The notes under the pieces are model-generated. The model was not told the DNA's origin, did no database searches, and worked only from the letters and a program-made list of their open reading frames with translations. Made by a program: the position numbers and the translations under genes. Below, in pieces: positions 19,401 through 28,478 of a stretch of 64,000 bases of DNA; position 1 is the first letter of the stretch; each line of letters begins with the position of its first letter. Source of the DNA: Candidatus Endomicrobium neocapritermitis (GTDB taxonomy: Bacteria; Elusimicrobiota; Endomicrobiia; Endomicrobiales; Endomicrobiaceae); the NCBI GenBank assembly GCA_009778325.1, contig WRJZ01000047.1, forward strand, positions 1 through 64,000, in the 5' to 3' direction.

Positions 19401-21234
19401 AACATATGCGCACTCGTATAAAAATAATGCCGCAAGAAGTTTAGATTCCGTAACCCTGCCCAACAATCTCATATACAAACCGCAAACGGACGCAAACGGC
19501 GGCAATATCGGAAAGCTGCTGACAGACCTGAACGGAGGCTCTAAATTCGGAGAATATATTAATTATCGCAAGGTAGGCGATCATACGACCGATATGGTAT
19601 CGTCGATAAGATACGGTGAAGTTAAAAACGGGCAGTATGTGATAGGCGGCGGATTAAATTACAAATATGACGTACGCGGAAATATCTCGGAAATATGGGA
19701 AAACGGCAAGATTGCCGTCGCGTATACCTATGACAAATTAAAAAGGCTTGTACGCGAAGACAATATGTCAAAAGGCAAGTCCTGGTTCTATTCTTATGAC
19801 AATAACGGAAATATACTGTCTAAGAAAGAAGCGGACTACACAAGAAATCCGGTTGATGAAATAACGAAGTATAATTACGAAAAATTGTATTCCTATGACG
19901 GCGATAAACTGACGGACTGCGGAGGCGAAAGCTTTGTTTATGACGGTTTCGGCAATCCTGTGACATACAGGAACAAGCCTTTAACGTGGCAGAAATGCAA
20001 ACTGGTTGACTTTAACGGCGTAACGTTCGCATACGACGGTTACGGACTGCGCGTAAAGAAAGGAGATGTCGAATATACTTATGACATCAACAAAAAATTA
20101 TTGCGTCAAAGCGACGGGACTGATACGCTGGAATTTATTTATGACGAAAGCGGTTTGTCCGGAGTCAAATGCGGGGATACGCAATATGTTTACCGCAAGA
20201 ACATACAAGGCGACATAACTCATATATTTGACATAAACGGAGAACTTGTAGCGTGTTATAAGTACGACGCGTGGGGAAATCATACCGTCGTCGATTCCGA
20301 AGGCAAACCGATAACTTCCAAAAAAAATATCGGCAATCTCAATCCCTTCCGTTACCGCGGTTATTTGTACGATACGGAAACTAATCTGTATTTCTTATGC
20401 AACCGCTATTATGACCCTGAAGTCGGCCGCTTTATTTCCCAAGACGAAGTATCCTATCTTGATCCGAACACAATTAACGGATTAAATCTTTATGCTTACT
20501 GCGGAAATAACTGCGTTATGCGCGTTGACGATACGGGCTGCGGATGGAAGTCATTTTGGAAAAAGGTAGGCAATTTTTTCAAAAAAGTGGGATTAGCTAT
20601 AGCCGGCGTAGTTATTGCTGCGGTCGGCGCGGTTCTTACTGTAGCCGGCGCGGCATTATCTCTGCTTATGCTGCCTTTTTCATTTATTCCTGGCGTGGCA
20701 ACGATATCAAATGCTTTATCCGGGTTTATAACGCAGGTCGGATTTTCGACGATGATGTACGGAGGCTTTATGCTCGCTTCATCGTGGGATAAGCAAATTT
20801 ATAAAGATATGTGCGCGATCGGCTGGAACCCGTTTAATAGCAATGCGGAGACGGCGGTGGAATCAGGAAGAAAAGTATCTTTCTATAAAGGAATGCCGGT
20901 AGTTCACAATGCTGGGGTTAACGGCAGGTCATTCTCGTTTGGCGCTATTTGGCTGGATAAAAGCGATGCCGGCGATGTAAATACGCTTAAGCACGAGTGG
21001 GGGCACACCGTTCAGCAGATGCTTATGGGACCTGCGCTCTACGGATTAATGGTAGGGATTCCTTCGGCGGCAAAGTGGGGACCGTGGAGCTATTATGATA
21101 AGCCATGGGAAACAATGGCAGACATGTTCGGAGGGGTAACAAGACAACACGAAGAAGGCGCTGAAAGCAGAGGCAAAGGGTATACGGCTGTTTCAATTTT
21201 ATTCGGGCCGTTTGCTTACTTCTTTTTAGCTTGA
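13462..21234 (+). CDS. Giant RHS/YD-repeat protein with C-terminal membrane-helix and HEWGH metallopeptidase-like domain
   Basis: 2590 residues. The N-terminus has no signal peptide; it starts MKLILGKKFDEQ, a motif shared with the next gene. Residues about 130-360 form a conserved N-terminal domain. A 10-residue repeat array (500-619) follows, then a region with Ca-like and YD repeats, a coiled-coil insert with two heptad arrays (938-1000 and 1081-1150), the long YD/RHS cage (about 1210-2320) and the RHS core end GLNLYAYCGNNCVMRVDDTG. The tip has two hydrophobic helices and a zinc-protease motif HEWGH (2511-2515) with a candidate third ligand in PWETMAD (Glu2550). RHS cages usually enclose a toxic tip. 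The usual DPxG processing site is DDTG here. No immunity gene follows. RBS GGGAGG. Confidence 0.88.
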   Translation: MKLILGKKFDEQPEIKDQNPVSKLADDDILKPALERAAIADTVRESATEEMPLRPVIDRDLGSISKLTVDRAAIADMADMVKEVPIVRQPVLTTDKLVINETMQAEKTAGIMPDEILPARRQFLYEAVEMREQNGKHYVANDGTATAIFQNQAAHYVDPSDNKLKDIDNSLQDIGDVLEAKANDFNVRFNKTPIKGEVFELTKKGYTVSLISGEAAAVKGGLKLENNKNEVILKNVKADTDIQYIVESDRVKENIIINKKADSYEFSFDLNIENMTAAMSEDGKTLQLKSKETNEVIFFVPVPGMTDANGEYSDRVYYEIEDKNKNTLNLKVFADTAWINSQNIVLPVIISPQIISADESLYSYQNYQQVYIPGKISGAVYIQPTSTVILVDSPYLLVGGDGYKSTLTIKKGLMTSVADRKVSKVTLKVRAYSGAGYCLIDGISTYLSPGVYSSVDITDKFTAASGNCDINFVSRNLDLVSDSVLAPVDTNSGLINGLKLQDLINRYPNLADLIIKDPRLPDLIIKNPRLPDLIIKNPRLPDLIIKNPRLPDLIIDNPGLPDLIIDNPSLPDLIINNPSLPDLIISNPSLPELIINNPSLPGLIINTSNLPNLINNNPELGGLNNNFAPINNSPSPSLLRSTSSVLTNNFDLINNDGLIKIYVNGLYSPILEVEYLTSDDSVPAKENFSLAGGVNGTLNLTSGEFVTGFTDASTKSSALACQISHVYKKNSTNYGCGKNWRLNLHQTLVKNTVANAGVDYIYTDSDGEKHGFIETYYYLNAANNKVTVAKSAVTVELDGSLWYKSGSTSYEVFKDQRTATGMSLSTKMEGFKNAENLEQRQNERKQAEEYFEACKNNLKENVVMNISGGTIYRELKNSFTGDTLSAANFNTFVSDGSASGRMVLNKGEAMQYSSLLLQKKQIEEQIDSMNKQKTTLTHNITSLDHNITSLGNNITSLGNNITSLNHNISSMGNSIYSLGNSITSLDHNITSINNNIESLSTQIEVLVCQGNSLRMQKELNKFEGSSDQKTSQYRNTYNQVNWVGTKNSSQTYVDALYANLVGSNGGWSPYIRTQIKCLEIQKNDLTTQKSDLTTQRNDLTTQKSDLTTQRNDLTTQRNDLTTQKNDLTTQKNDLTTQKNDLTTQKNDIDKSISSSNSQKAAAEEQINYIKNKASDNLKELKRIFKEYANKEFELKKLREQTPVSYLSDGSSSLCFNEDGNLCAISDNYNNYISVEYDTKGRISKVHEGKRATALKYNFYGQLVSVSDYRGRRTTYAYSSTSASGNLTKVTYSDGHTLEFTYSGENVSAIAASADKTKTLLAYSSNKLSKITNQSAVSAITDNALTVAASVVSITEISYCDNECAITTDGKLKHYFIDTLGNLVGGYAKLTDGSDEEKLSFSYFDRTNNWCYLVKETDDPVSLSQGLQIVRASGENKTFASPRELSAFLSAENAQTSTPVKVLQSSALAANLQKDYTIYAFDKNLLTSTTVNVASLPAGKTEFVFSAYAAASNAPATDMRFGTSFRALPSGGSSARFEIVAEVNYKDKPVQTFVASFDYKNKGKQFCALPVTLDKSLLADLQSIVLKHVYTGTGTAAFTDFRFAPCEWEYKTFDQFKNVSYSENNTVLKNHASSSNVYEKSFVNYSYDNEHRLILKRLTNTTAVGSNATVTYAVSKQFYNDYGSIARTENYVEGEEGTSGIVVEETVYNEKGNAIKKMSYNTLDSASKSYLENEYSENGQLKSEIDKTGENSTIIEYAPGTDDVQTITNPDGGKFSYGRDYVTGTVTGITQSTEDGEPNSIETKYTCGVITKLKSGLNTVNYEYDAKRRKTKVLLNGQERVKYEYEENKPSAAVTVNDIEFKEVIADNTKAILKGGASPDIITEAITDKRGNLVSTVIDGQVQFINNYNSYNSPVNSADNITGSTLTTTYDDANKRAIKSSRSAGTKEGYEDLAAVTESYAYNERGELSERAISIDGTVVQTYAHSYKNNAARSLDSVTLPNNLIYKPQTDANGGNIGKLLTDLNGGSKFGEYINYRKVGDHTTDMVSSIRYGEVKNGQYVIGGGLNYKYDVRGNISEIWENGKIAVAYTYDKLKRLVREDNMSKGKSWFYSYDNNGNILSKKEADYTRNPVDEITKYNYEKLYSYDGDKLTDCGGESFVYDGFGNPVTYRNKPLTWQKCKLVDFNGVTFAYDGYGLRVKKGDVEYTYDINKKLLRQSDGTDTLEFIYDESGLSGVKCGDTQYVYRKNIQGDITHIFDINGELVACYKYDAWGNHTVVDSEGKPITSKKNIGNLNPFRYRGYLYDTETNLYFLCNRYYDPEVGRFISQDEVSYLDPNTINGLNLYAYCGNNCVMRVDDTGCGWKSFWKKVGNFFKKVGLAIAGVVIAAVGAVLTVAGAALSLLMLPFSFIPGVATISNALSGFITQVGFSTMMYGGFMLASSWDKQIYKDMCAIGWNPFNSNAETAVESGRKVSFYKGMPVVHNAGVNGRSFSFGAIWLDKSDAGDVNTLKHEWGHTVQQMLMGPALYGLMVGIPSAAKWGPWSYYDKPWETMADMFGGVTRQHEEGAESRGKGYTAVSILFGPFAYFFLA
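14959..15318 (+). repeat. In-frame 30-bp minisatellite (12 units, 10 residues each) in RHS1
   Basis: Twelve units with consensus LPDLIIKNPR/LPDLIINNPS occupy residues 500-619. Units 3-5 are near identical at DNA level; outer units drift, typical of repeat expansion from the centre. The leucine-rich decapeptide may form a regular solenoid. The second RHS gene has no such array at this place and instead has a short Pro-rich segment. Confidence 0.95.
16273..16461 (+). repeat. In-frame 21-bp minisatellite A (9 heptads, NITSL type) in RHS1
   Basis: Nine 7-residue units of the form (H/N)NITSL(G/D/N), residues 938-1000. Hydrophobic I and L fall at heptad spacing, so a coiled coil is expected. It is absent from the paralogue. 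Confidence 0.93.
16702..16911 (+). repeat. In-frame 21-bp minisatellite B (10 heptads, QKNDLTT type) in RHS1
   Basis: Ten 7-residue units Q(K/R)(N/S)DLTT, residues 1081-1150, with strongly conserved DNA. Units alternate K/R and N/S in a way that suggests recent duplication of two-unit blocks. Also absent from the paralogue. Confidence 0.95.
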
Positions 21235-21262
21235 TAAGTGTAATGGCAGTTTTGTAATGTAA

Positions 21263-21379
21263 GTTTGAAGTGTGAAGAGCGGAGTTGTCGTGTTTCGGCA
21301 GAACTTAGTTTGGCCGAAACCTAATAAATAGGTTTTCGCGTTGCGAAAACACAATAACTCCGCACTTCGCTCTGTTGTT
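21263..21379 (+). repeat. Palindromic element E6 (TTTGAAG/TGTGAAG arms, class A core)
   Basis: The left arm TTTGAAG-TGTGAAG-AGCGGAG (7 bp) is matched on the right by CTCCGCA-CTTCGCT. The core is TTTCGGC...GGCCGAAA with nested GAACTTAGTT, then CCTAATAAATAGG and TTTTCGC-GTT-GCGAAAA. It ends in TGTTGTTA, followed at once by AAAGGAG, the RBS of the second RHS gene. Confidence 0.87.
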
Positions 21380-21392
21380 AAAGGAGATTCGT

Positions 21393-24300
21393 ATGAAATT
21401 TATTTTAGGCAATAAGTTTGAAGAACAGCTTGAAAAAATTGAACAGAGTCCCAGTCTTAAATCGGCAGCGGATAGCGCAAAAATAGCTGATACTGCACAA
21501 GCTGTTTCCACAGTTGAGGATAAGCAGCCGGTATTTACGAACAGCGCTAAAATAGACGATATGCTAAAAACAGTTTTTTTTGCTCAAGATAAACAGCCGG
21601 TATCACCGGATACTCGTATTATTGACTCGATTATACAGGCGGAAAAAATTTCCGATAAAACAAAAACAGACGGTATGATAAAAGAAGAAGTTTCCGTCGT
21701 AGAAAATAAGCAGCCGGCATTGCCTGTTATTACGGATGCTCATGTTATTAACACAATTATGCAGTCGGGAAAAATATCCGGCATAACGCAGGAGGAAGTT
21801 TTGTCCGCACGCAGGCAGTTTTTATATGAGGTAGTTGAGAAGCGCGAGACAAACGGAAAACATTATACTGCCAATGACGGGACTGTTACGGCTATATTTC
21901 AAAATCAAGCCGTGCATTATCTTGATCCTTCTGATAACAAATTTAAAGATATTGACAGTAGTTTGCATGACGCGGGCAATTACCTTGAAGCCAACGTAAA
22001 TGATTTTAATATACAGTTCGATAAGACTTCTCCTAACGGTAAAGTTTTTGAGTTAACTAAAAAAGACTGCAAGGTCAGCCTTATTTCCATCGAGACAGCC
22101 GCGGTTAAAGCAGGTTTGAAAGTTGAAAATAAAGAAAGCGAAATTATCCTAAAAAATATTAAAGACAGCGCGGATTTTAAATATGTTGTTGAGTCCGACA
22201 GAGTTAAAGAAAATATAATCATTAATAAGAAATCTGACGTTTACGAGTATAACTTTGACTTAAATATTGAGAATATGTACGCCGGAATATCGGATGACGG
22301 CAAGACTTTGCAGTTAAAGAGCAAAAAAACCGGAGAACTTATGTTCTTTATTCCGGTTCCTTTTATGACGGACGCGAACGGCGAGTATTCCGACCTTGTC
22401 TACTATGAAATCGCGGATCAGAGCGAAAAAACGCTTAATTTGAAAGTTGTCGCGAGCGCGCAGTGGCTAAACTCAAGCGACAGGGTGTTTCCCGCAACTG
22501 TTAACCCGCAAATTGTCGCGGCTGACAAATCTCTTTTTAAGTATCAGGTTTTGCCTAAAGGAACTTCCGGTTTAACAGATGACACGTTTGTTTTAACCGT
22601 TAATAACAGCTCTTTAAATTTTGACGATTCGGAAAAAATAAGTAAAGCAACATTAAAATTGTCTGATAAAACCGGCGTTTATTATTCTTTCGATATAACG
22701 GATATGCTTGTCAGCGCCGGCAAAAAAGATTTCAATATAGAAATAAAGCCGGATTTTACCATAAAACCGTATCCGGTTGCCGCCGGCTTTGAAATACAGC
22801 CTAGACTTCCCGTTGAACTCCTGCCTCCGATAGCGCATATACCTCCGATATTTCCGGTACCGCCGTTTTTAGAGGTAGAATATCTGACAAGCGACGATTC
22901 CATGCCGGCAAAAGAAGATTTTGCTCTCGCCGGCGGCGTAAAAGGCACGCTTAATATGACTACAGGAGAGTTTGTCACGGGCTTTACGGACGCAAGCACA
23001 AAAAGCTCGGCGTTAGCTTGCCGGATTTCTCATGTCCATAAAAAAAACAGCACGGATTACGGCTGCGGTAAAAACTGGCGGCTTAATCTTCATCAGACGC
23101 TGGTTAAAAGCAGCATCATGAACTTTGGCGTAGACTATATCTATACCGACTCCGCCGGAGAAAAGCACGGATTTATAGAAACTTATTATTATCTTCATTA
23201 CAATGCAAAGGTTGCCGTTGCTAAAAAAGATGTGACTGTCAAATTGGATGGCAGTCTTTGGTATGAGTCCGTCACCGGGTCTCACGAGGTGTTTAAAGAA
23301 CAACGCACGGCGACCGGATTGAAACTGTCGGTAAAAATGGAAGGGTTTAAGAATATAGAGTATTTGGAACAACGGCAAAAAGAACAAAAACAACTGGAAG
23401 AATATATTGAAGCGTGTAAAAATAACTTTAAAGAGTATGTAATAATGCAAAAGTCGGACGGATTAATTTTAAGCGAGTTAAAAAGCTATTTCATCTCCGA
23501 CGCGTTATCAAGCGCAAAATTTAATGAGTTTACTTCAAATGGCTCAGCAAGCGGGAAAATGATTTTAAGCAAAGGAGAGGCTATACAGTATGCGTCCTTG
23601 TGTTTACAGGAAAAACAATTAAACGATCAAATTACAAAAACGATGCCGACGCAAATAGAAGCGTTAGAAAACAGTGTCGTTTCTCTTGAGACTCAATATG
23701 GCGTGGTGATGCGGAATCAATTTGACGCTTTGTTTAACCAAGCATGGTCTTTGGTGTTACAACGAAGAATATTATCTGTAAATAAACCTTCTTGTTGGGA
23801 ACCTCAAAGGGACCTTGCAGACCGTCAATTTGAAGATGTATTGAACCAACTAAAGTTGATTTATAATATAACAGTTGATAAACAAGAACTTAGCCTAACC
23901 ATTGAAGGAGGGGGATCTGGCATTCAAAGAAAGCAGTTGATTGAGCAAAAAAACTGTCTCAATACACAAATAAAAAATATAAATGTGTATGATATTCCTA
24001 ACCTGAAAACCCAATTAAAAGCCGTAGACGGTCAAAAAAACTATATTACCGGCAAAGCGGCGGTTAATTTAAAAGAGCTTAAAAGAGTCTTCAAAGAATA
24101 TGTTAACAAAGAGTTTGAACTTAAAAAATTGAAAGAACAGTTGCCCGTATCTTATCTTATTGACGGTAATTCGTCTTTGTGTTTCAATGAATCCGGAAAA
24201 CTATGCGCGATTACCGATAATTATGATAACTACGTTTCGGTTGAATATGACAATAAGGGGCGCATATCAAAAGTATATGACGGCAAGAGAGCGACCGTAT

Positions 24301-27300
24301 TAAAGTACGATTTTCACGATAAGCTTGTATCAATAACCGACTATCGCGGAAGAACGGCGAGTTATTTTTATTCATCTTCCGGAGAGTTAACGAATGTGGT
24401 TTACTCTGACGGAAATAAATTGAGTTTTGCGTATACGGGTGAAAAAATAAAAACGATTGCCTCATCTGCTGACAGAACGGAAACAGAGCTTTCGTATTTC
24501 TCCGATAAACTGTCTAAAATAACAAATAAGTCTGCCGCCATAGCAATAAAAGATGACGCGATAACAACGGGATCAGCCACAGTGTCAATTACGGAAATCA
24601 GTTACGCCGCGAATGAATACGTGATAACAATAGGCGAAAAACTTAAGCATTGCTTTATGGACAGATTAGGCAATCTTATCGGAGGGTATTCAAAGCTTTC
24701 AGATGGGAGAGATGAAGAAAGACTCTCTTTCGGTTATTTTGACAGGACCAATAATTGGTGTTATTCGGTTAAAGAAACCGGGGATCCTGTCAAATTGTCG
24801 GGCGGCTTTCAGCTTATTCAAAGTATCGGGCAAATACAAAATTTCAAATCCGCCACTGAGTTACGCGATTTGTTATCGCGCGAAAACCCCAATGGTTTAG
24901 CAGTGATTAAGGGTTTACAAATTTCGGCGCTGCCTAAGGAGCTTAAAATAGATCTTCCGGCTTTTGTATTGCCTAAAAATTTAATGACTTCCGTTACCGT
25001 TCCGGCCGCTTCTTTGCCGGCGGGGCAAATCGAATTTGTATTCTCCGCGTATGCCGCTGCAGCGAGCGCGCCGGCCACGGATATGCGCTTTGGCACGAAG
25101 TTCCGTCCTTTGCCGTCCGGCAGTCCTACAAATAAATTTGAGATTGTTGCAGAAGTAAATTATGCAGGCAAACCCGCGCAAATATTTGTAGCGTCTTTCG
25201 ATTATAAAAATAAAGGCAAGCAGTTTTGCGCGCTGCCTGTTACATTGGATAAAGTATTGCTTGCGGATTTGCAGAGCATTGTTTTAAAACATGTTTATAC
25301 CGGCAGCGGCACGGCGGCTTTTACGGATTTTCGCTTTGCGCCGTGCGAATGGGAATACAAAACTTTTGACCAATTTAAGAATGTAGATTATTCCGAAAAT
25401 AGCACCAGACTGTTAAACAAGGGCGAAAATTCAACCGCTTATGAAAGGGGAGTTGTAAATTACAGCGAAGATTCAAACGCTTATGAAAAGGCTGTTATAA
25501 ATTACAGCTACGATAACGAACATCGTTTAATAAAGAAAAGAGCGGAGCGCACAGTGTCAGCCAGCTCAGGAAATACGTTTTACTATAAAGCGCTTAACTA
25601 CGGCGCAAGTAAATATTATTATAATGATTACGGAAGCGTTGTGCGCACCGAAACCTATATAGAAGGCGAGGAAGGAACGACAGGCATAGTAGCGGAAGAA
25701 ACGGTTTATGACGAGAAAGGAAATACAATCAGGAATCTGGTGTATAACACTTTAGACAGCGCGTCAAAGGGTTATTCCGAAAGCGAGTACTCCGAGAACG
25801 GACAGCTTAAGGCAAAAATCGATAAAACCGGAGAGAATAGAACGATAATTGAATACGCGCCGGGCACTGATGACGTTCAAACGATAACAAATCCCGACGG
25901 CGGAAAGTTTTCATACGGGAGGGATTATATTACCGGCGCAATTACCGGCATGACGCTAAGCACTGAAAAAGGCAAAGCCAATTCTATTGAAACCAAATAT
26001 ACCTGCGGGGTTGTTACAAGGTTAAAAAGCGGATTAAATACCGTTAATTATGAATACGACGCTAAGCGCAGAAAAACTAAAGTATTATTAAACGGAACCG
26101 AGCGCGTTAATTATGCGTATGAAGAAGACGTTCCGTCCGGACAAGTAACCGTGAATAATATTGAATTTAACGATGTAATTTCCGATAAGACGAAAGCAAC
26201 ATTAAAAGGCGGTTCATCGCCGGACATTGTAACGGAAGTGATAACAGATAAACGCGGCAATCTGATAAGCACCCGTATAGACGGTCAAGTTCAGTTTGCC
26301 CATAACTACAATTCTTACAACAATTTGGCGAACAGCGCGGATAATATAACCGGCAGCGCGCTTACAACGACTTATGACGACGCTAATAAACGCGCGGCGA
26401 TGTCTAGCAGGACGGCCGGAACAAAAGAAGGATATGAAGATTTAGCCGCGTTATCGGAGAGTTATGTTTACAATAATCTCGGCGAATTAAGCATACGCGA
26501 TGTCAGCATAGACGGAACGGTTGTCCAAACATACGTGCACGCGTATAAAAACAATGCCGCAAGAAATTTAGATTCGATAGCTTTGCCGAACAATCTGTTA
26601 TGCAAACCGCAAACGGACGCAAACGGGCGCAATATCGGCAATCTGCTGACGGATTTGAACGGACAGAATAAATTCGGCGAATATATTGATTACCTAAAAG
26701 TCGGAGATCATACGACGGATATGATATCTTCGATAAGATACGGTGATATTAAAAACGGGCAGTATGTTATCGGAGTCGGATTGGATTACAAATATGACGT
26801 ACGCGGAAATATATCGGAAATATGGGAAGATGGCGATCTTGCCGTTGCGTATACCTATGATCAACTGCAGCGCCTTATACGTGAAGATAATATGTCAAAA
26901 GGCAAATCTTGGTTTTATTCATATGATAATAACGGAAATATACTTTCTAAGAAAGAAGCAAATTATACAAGAAAATCTGTGGATGAAATATCAGAATATA
27001 ATTATAAAAAACTGTATTCTTACGACGGCGATAAACTGACGGATTGCGGCGGCGAGAGTTTTGTTTATGACGGTTTCGGCAATCCCGTGACATACAGAAA
27101 CAAAGCTTTAACGTGGCAGAAATGCAAATTAGTAGGTTTTAACGGCATAATGTTCGCGTACGACGGCTATGGGAAGCGCGTAAAGAAAGCAAATACCGTA
27201 TATACTTACGATATGGGCAACAAACTGCTGCGTCAAAGCGACGGTGAAAATACTTTAGAATTTATTTACGACGGAAGCGGCTTGTCGGGAGTTAAATGCG

Positions 27301-28412
27301 GAAATACGCAATACGTTTACCGCAAGAACATACAAGGCGATATAACCCATATATTTGACATAAACGGAGATCTTACGGCATGTTATAAGTACGATGCGTG
27401 GGGAAATCATACTGTCGTCGATTCCGAAGGCAATCCGATAACTTCCGAAAACCATATCGGAAATCTCAATCCCTTCCGTTACCGCGGTTATTTTTACGAT
27501 ACGGAAACTAATCTGTATTTTTTACAGAACCGCTACTATGACCCGGAAATCGGCCGCTTTATTTCGCAAGATGAGATTTCCTATTTGGATCCGAACACAA
27601 TTAACGGATTAAATCTTTACGCTTATTGCGGAAATAACTGCGTTATGCGTGTTGACGATACCGGCAGCAGTTGGATATCGTTTTTTAAAAAGATTGTTGA
27701 GGCAGAGTTTTGGAAAAGGGCAGGGGGAGTGTTTTTGGAAGGGCTTAAAGCGGTAGGAAGATTTGTAGCCGGCGTAGCTATTGCGGTAGTCGGCGTAGCA
27801 ATAATTGTGGCTATAGCGGCTGCGGTGGTTATGTGTCCCGCTTTGTTGCTTATTCCCGGCGTTGGTTTTGGTGTGCAATTAGGTGTTTCGCTAGCGATGT
27901 TTGGAGGTTTTGTAGCCGCTTCATCTTGGGATAATGAAATTCTTGAAGATATGCGCGCTATCAACTGGAATCCGTTTAATTCAAACGAAAGTACGGTATT
28001 AAGTTCGAACAAAGTATCATTCTATAAAGGCGTTCCCGTAATCATGAAAAGCAGCGGCAGATCGTGGAGCGCTTTTTTCATATCTTTAAACAGAAATACA
28101 GAAGACAGAGAGATTACGGTTAAGCATGAGTGGGGACATGCCGTACAAGCATGGATAATGCCGGTTGTAAATGCCGTATTCATGTTAGCAATTCCGTCAG
28201 CGCTCAAATGGGGACCGTGGGCCGGAGCAGATAAATATTATGCTGCGCCTTGGGAAATAACAGCGGATATGTTTGGCGGGGTGGACAGAGATCAGTACCA
28301 TAATGGCGATAAACACAGAGGTTGGGTTTATTTCTTTTTTGCCACATTATTAGGTCCTTTTGCGCACATTATTACGCTTGGAGAGTCCAAAAATAATCCC
28401 AATGCTGTATAA
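21393..28412 (+). CDS. Second giant RHS/YD-repeat protein with HEWGH metallopeptidase-like tip
   Basis: 2339 residues, a close paralogue of the previous gene. It shares the MKFILGNKFEEQ start, the N-terminal domain (ARRQFLYE...NGKHYTANDGT) and most of the YD-repeat cage. It differs in lacking the decapeptide and heptad arrays. The tip again has hydrophobic helices (about 2115-2175) and HEWGH (2245-2249) with PWEITAD (Glu2288). The tips of the two paralogues are homologous but clearly diverged, unlike typical RHS tip swapping. No signal peptide, no immunity gene and no secretion-system gene is nearby. ATG at 21393 follows AAAGGAG; a TTG at 21375 lies in the repeat and is disfavoured. Confidence 0.88.
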   Translation: MKFILGNKFEEQLEKIEQSPSLKSAADSAKIADTAQAVSTVEDKQPVFTNSAKIDDMLKTVFFAQDKQPVSPDTRIIDSIIQAEKISDKTKTDGMIKEEVSVVENKQPALPVITDAHVINTIMQSGKISGITQEEVLSARRQFLYEVVEKRETNGKHYTANDGTVTAIFQNQAVHYLDPSDNKFKDIDSSLHDAGNYLEANVNDFNIQFDKTSPNGKVFELTKKDCKVSLISIETAAVKAGLKVENKESEIILKNIKDSADFKYVVESDRVKENIIINKKSDVYEYNFDLNIENMYAGISDDGKTLQLKSKKTGELMFFIPVPFMTDANGEYSDLVYYEIADQSEKTLNLKVVASAQWLNSSDRVFPATVNPQIVAADKSLFKYQVLPKGTSGLTDDTFVLTVNNSSLNFDDSEKISKATLKLSDKTGVYYSFDITDMLVSAGKKDFNIEIKPDFTIKPYPVAAGFEIQPRLPVELLPPIAHIPPIFPVPPFLEVEYLTSDDSMPAKEDFALAGGVKGTLNMTTGEFVTGFTDASTKSSALACRISHVHKKNSTDYGCGKNWRLNLHQTLVKSSIMNFGVDYIYTDSAGEKHGFIETYYYLHYNAKVAVAKKDVTVKLDGSLWYESVTGSHEVFKEQRTATGLKLSVKMEGFKNIEYLEQRQKEQKQLEEYIEACKNNFKEYVIMQKSDGLILSELKSYFISDALSSAKFNEFTSNGSASGKMILSKGEAIQYASLCLQEKQLNDQITKTMPTQIEALENSVVSLETQYGVVMRNQFDALFNQAWSLVLQRRILSVNKPSCWEPQRDLADRQFEDVLNQLKLIYNITVDKQELSLTIEGGGSGIQRKQLIEQKNCLNTQIKNINVYDIPNLKTQLKAVDGQKNYITGKAAVNLKELKRVFKEYVNKEFELKKLKEQLPVSYLIDGNSSLCFNESGKLCAITDNYDNYVSVEYDNKGRISKVYDGKRATVLKYDFHDKLVSITDYRGRTASYFYSSSGELTNVVYSDGNKLSFAYTGEKIKTIASSADRTETELSYFSDKLSKITNKSAAIAIKDDAITTGSATVSITEISYAANEYVITIGEKLKHCFMDRLGNLIGGYSKLSDGRDEERLSFGYFDRTNNWCYSVKETGDPVKLSGGFQLIQSIGQIQNFKSATELRDLLSRENPNGLAVIKGLQISALPKELKIDLPAFVLPKNLMTSVTVPAASLPAGQIEFVFSAYAAAASAPATDMRFGTKFRPLPSGSPTNKFEIVAEVNYAGKPAQIFVASFDYKNKGKQFCALPVTLDKVLLADLQSIVLKHVYTGSGTAAFTDFRFAPCEWEYKTFDQFKNVDYSENSTRLLNKGENSTAYERGVVNYSEDSNAYEKAVINYSYDNEHRLIKKRAERTVSASSGNTFYYKALNYGASKYYYNDYGSVVRTETYIEGEEGTTGIVAEETVYDEKGNTIRNLVYNTLDSASKGYSESEYSENGQLKAKIDKTGENRTIIEYAPGTDDVQTITNPDGGKFSYGRDYITGAITGMTLSTEKGKANSIETKYTCGVVTRLKSGLNTVNYEYDAKRRKTKVLLNGTERVNYAYEEDVPSGQVTVNNIEFNDVISDKTKATLKGGSSPDIVTEVITDKRGNLISTRIDGQVQFAHNYNSYNNLANSADNITGSALTTTYDDANKRAAMSSRTAGTKEGYEDLAALSESYVYNNLGELSIRDVSIDGTVVQTYVHAYKNNAARNLDSIALPNNLLCKPQTDANGRNIGNLLTDLNGQNKFGEYIDYLKVGDHTTDMISSIRYGDIKNGQYVIGVGLDYKYDVRGNISEIWEDGDLAVAYTYDQLQRLIREDNMSKGKSWFYSYDNNGNILSKKEANYTRKSVDEISEYNYKKLYSYDGDKLTDCGGESFVYDGFGNPVTYRNKALTWQKCKLVGFNGIMFAYDGYGKRVKKANTVYTYDMGNKLLRQSDGENTLEFIYDGSGLSGVKCGNTQYVYRKNIQGDITHIFDINGDLTACYKYDAWGNHTVVDSEGNPITSENHIGNLNPFRYRGYFYDTETNLYFLQNRYYDPEIGRFISQDEISYLDPNTINGLNLYAYCGNNCVMRVDDTGSSWISFFKKIVEAEFWKRAGGVFLEGLKAVGRFVAGVAIAVVGVAIIVAIAAAVVMCPALLLIPGVGFGVQLGVSLAMFGGFVAASSWDNEILEDMRAINWNPFNSNESTVLSSNKVSFYKGVPVIMKSSGRSWSAFFISLNRNTEDREITVKHEWGHAVQAWIMPVVNAVFMLAIPSALKWGPWAGADKYYAAPWEITADMFGGVDRDQYHNGDKHRGWVYFFFATLLGPFAHIITLGESKNNPNAV

Positions 28413-28478
28413 TTAAGTTGAAAGCTTTGAATAAAAAAATAATTCAGATAAATCCGATTGCCGTTAAAAGGAGGCATT

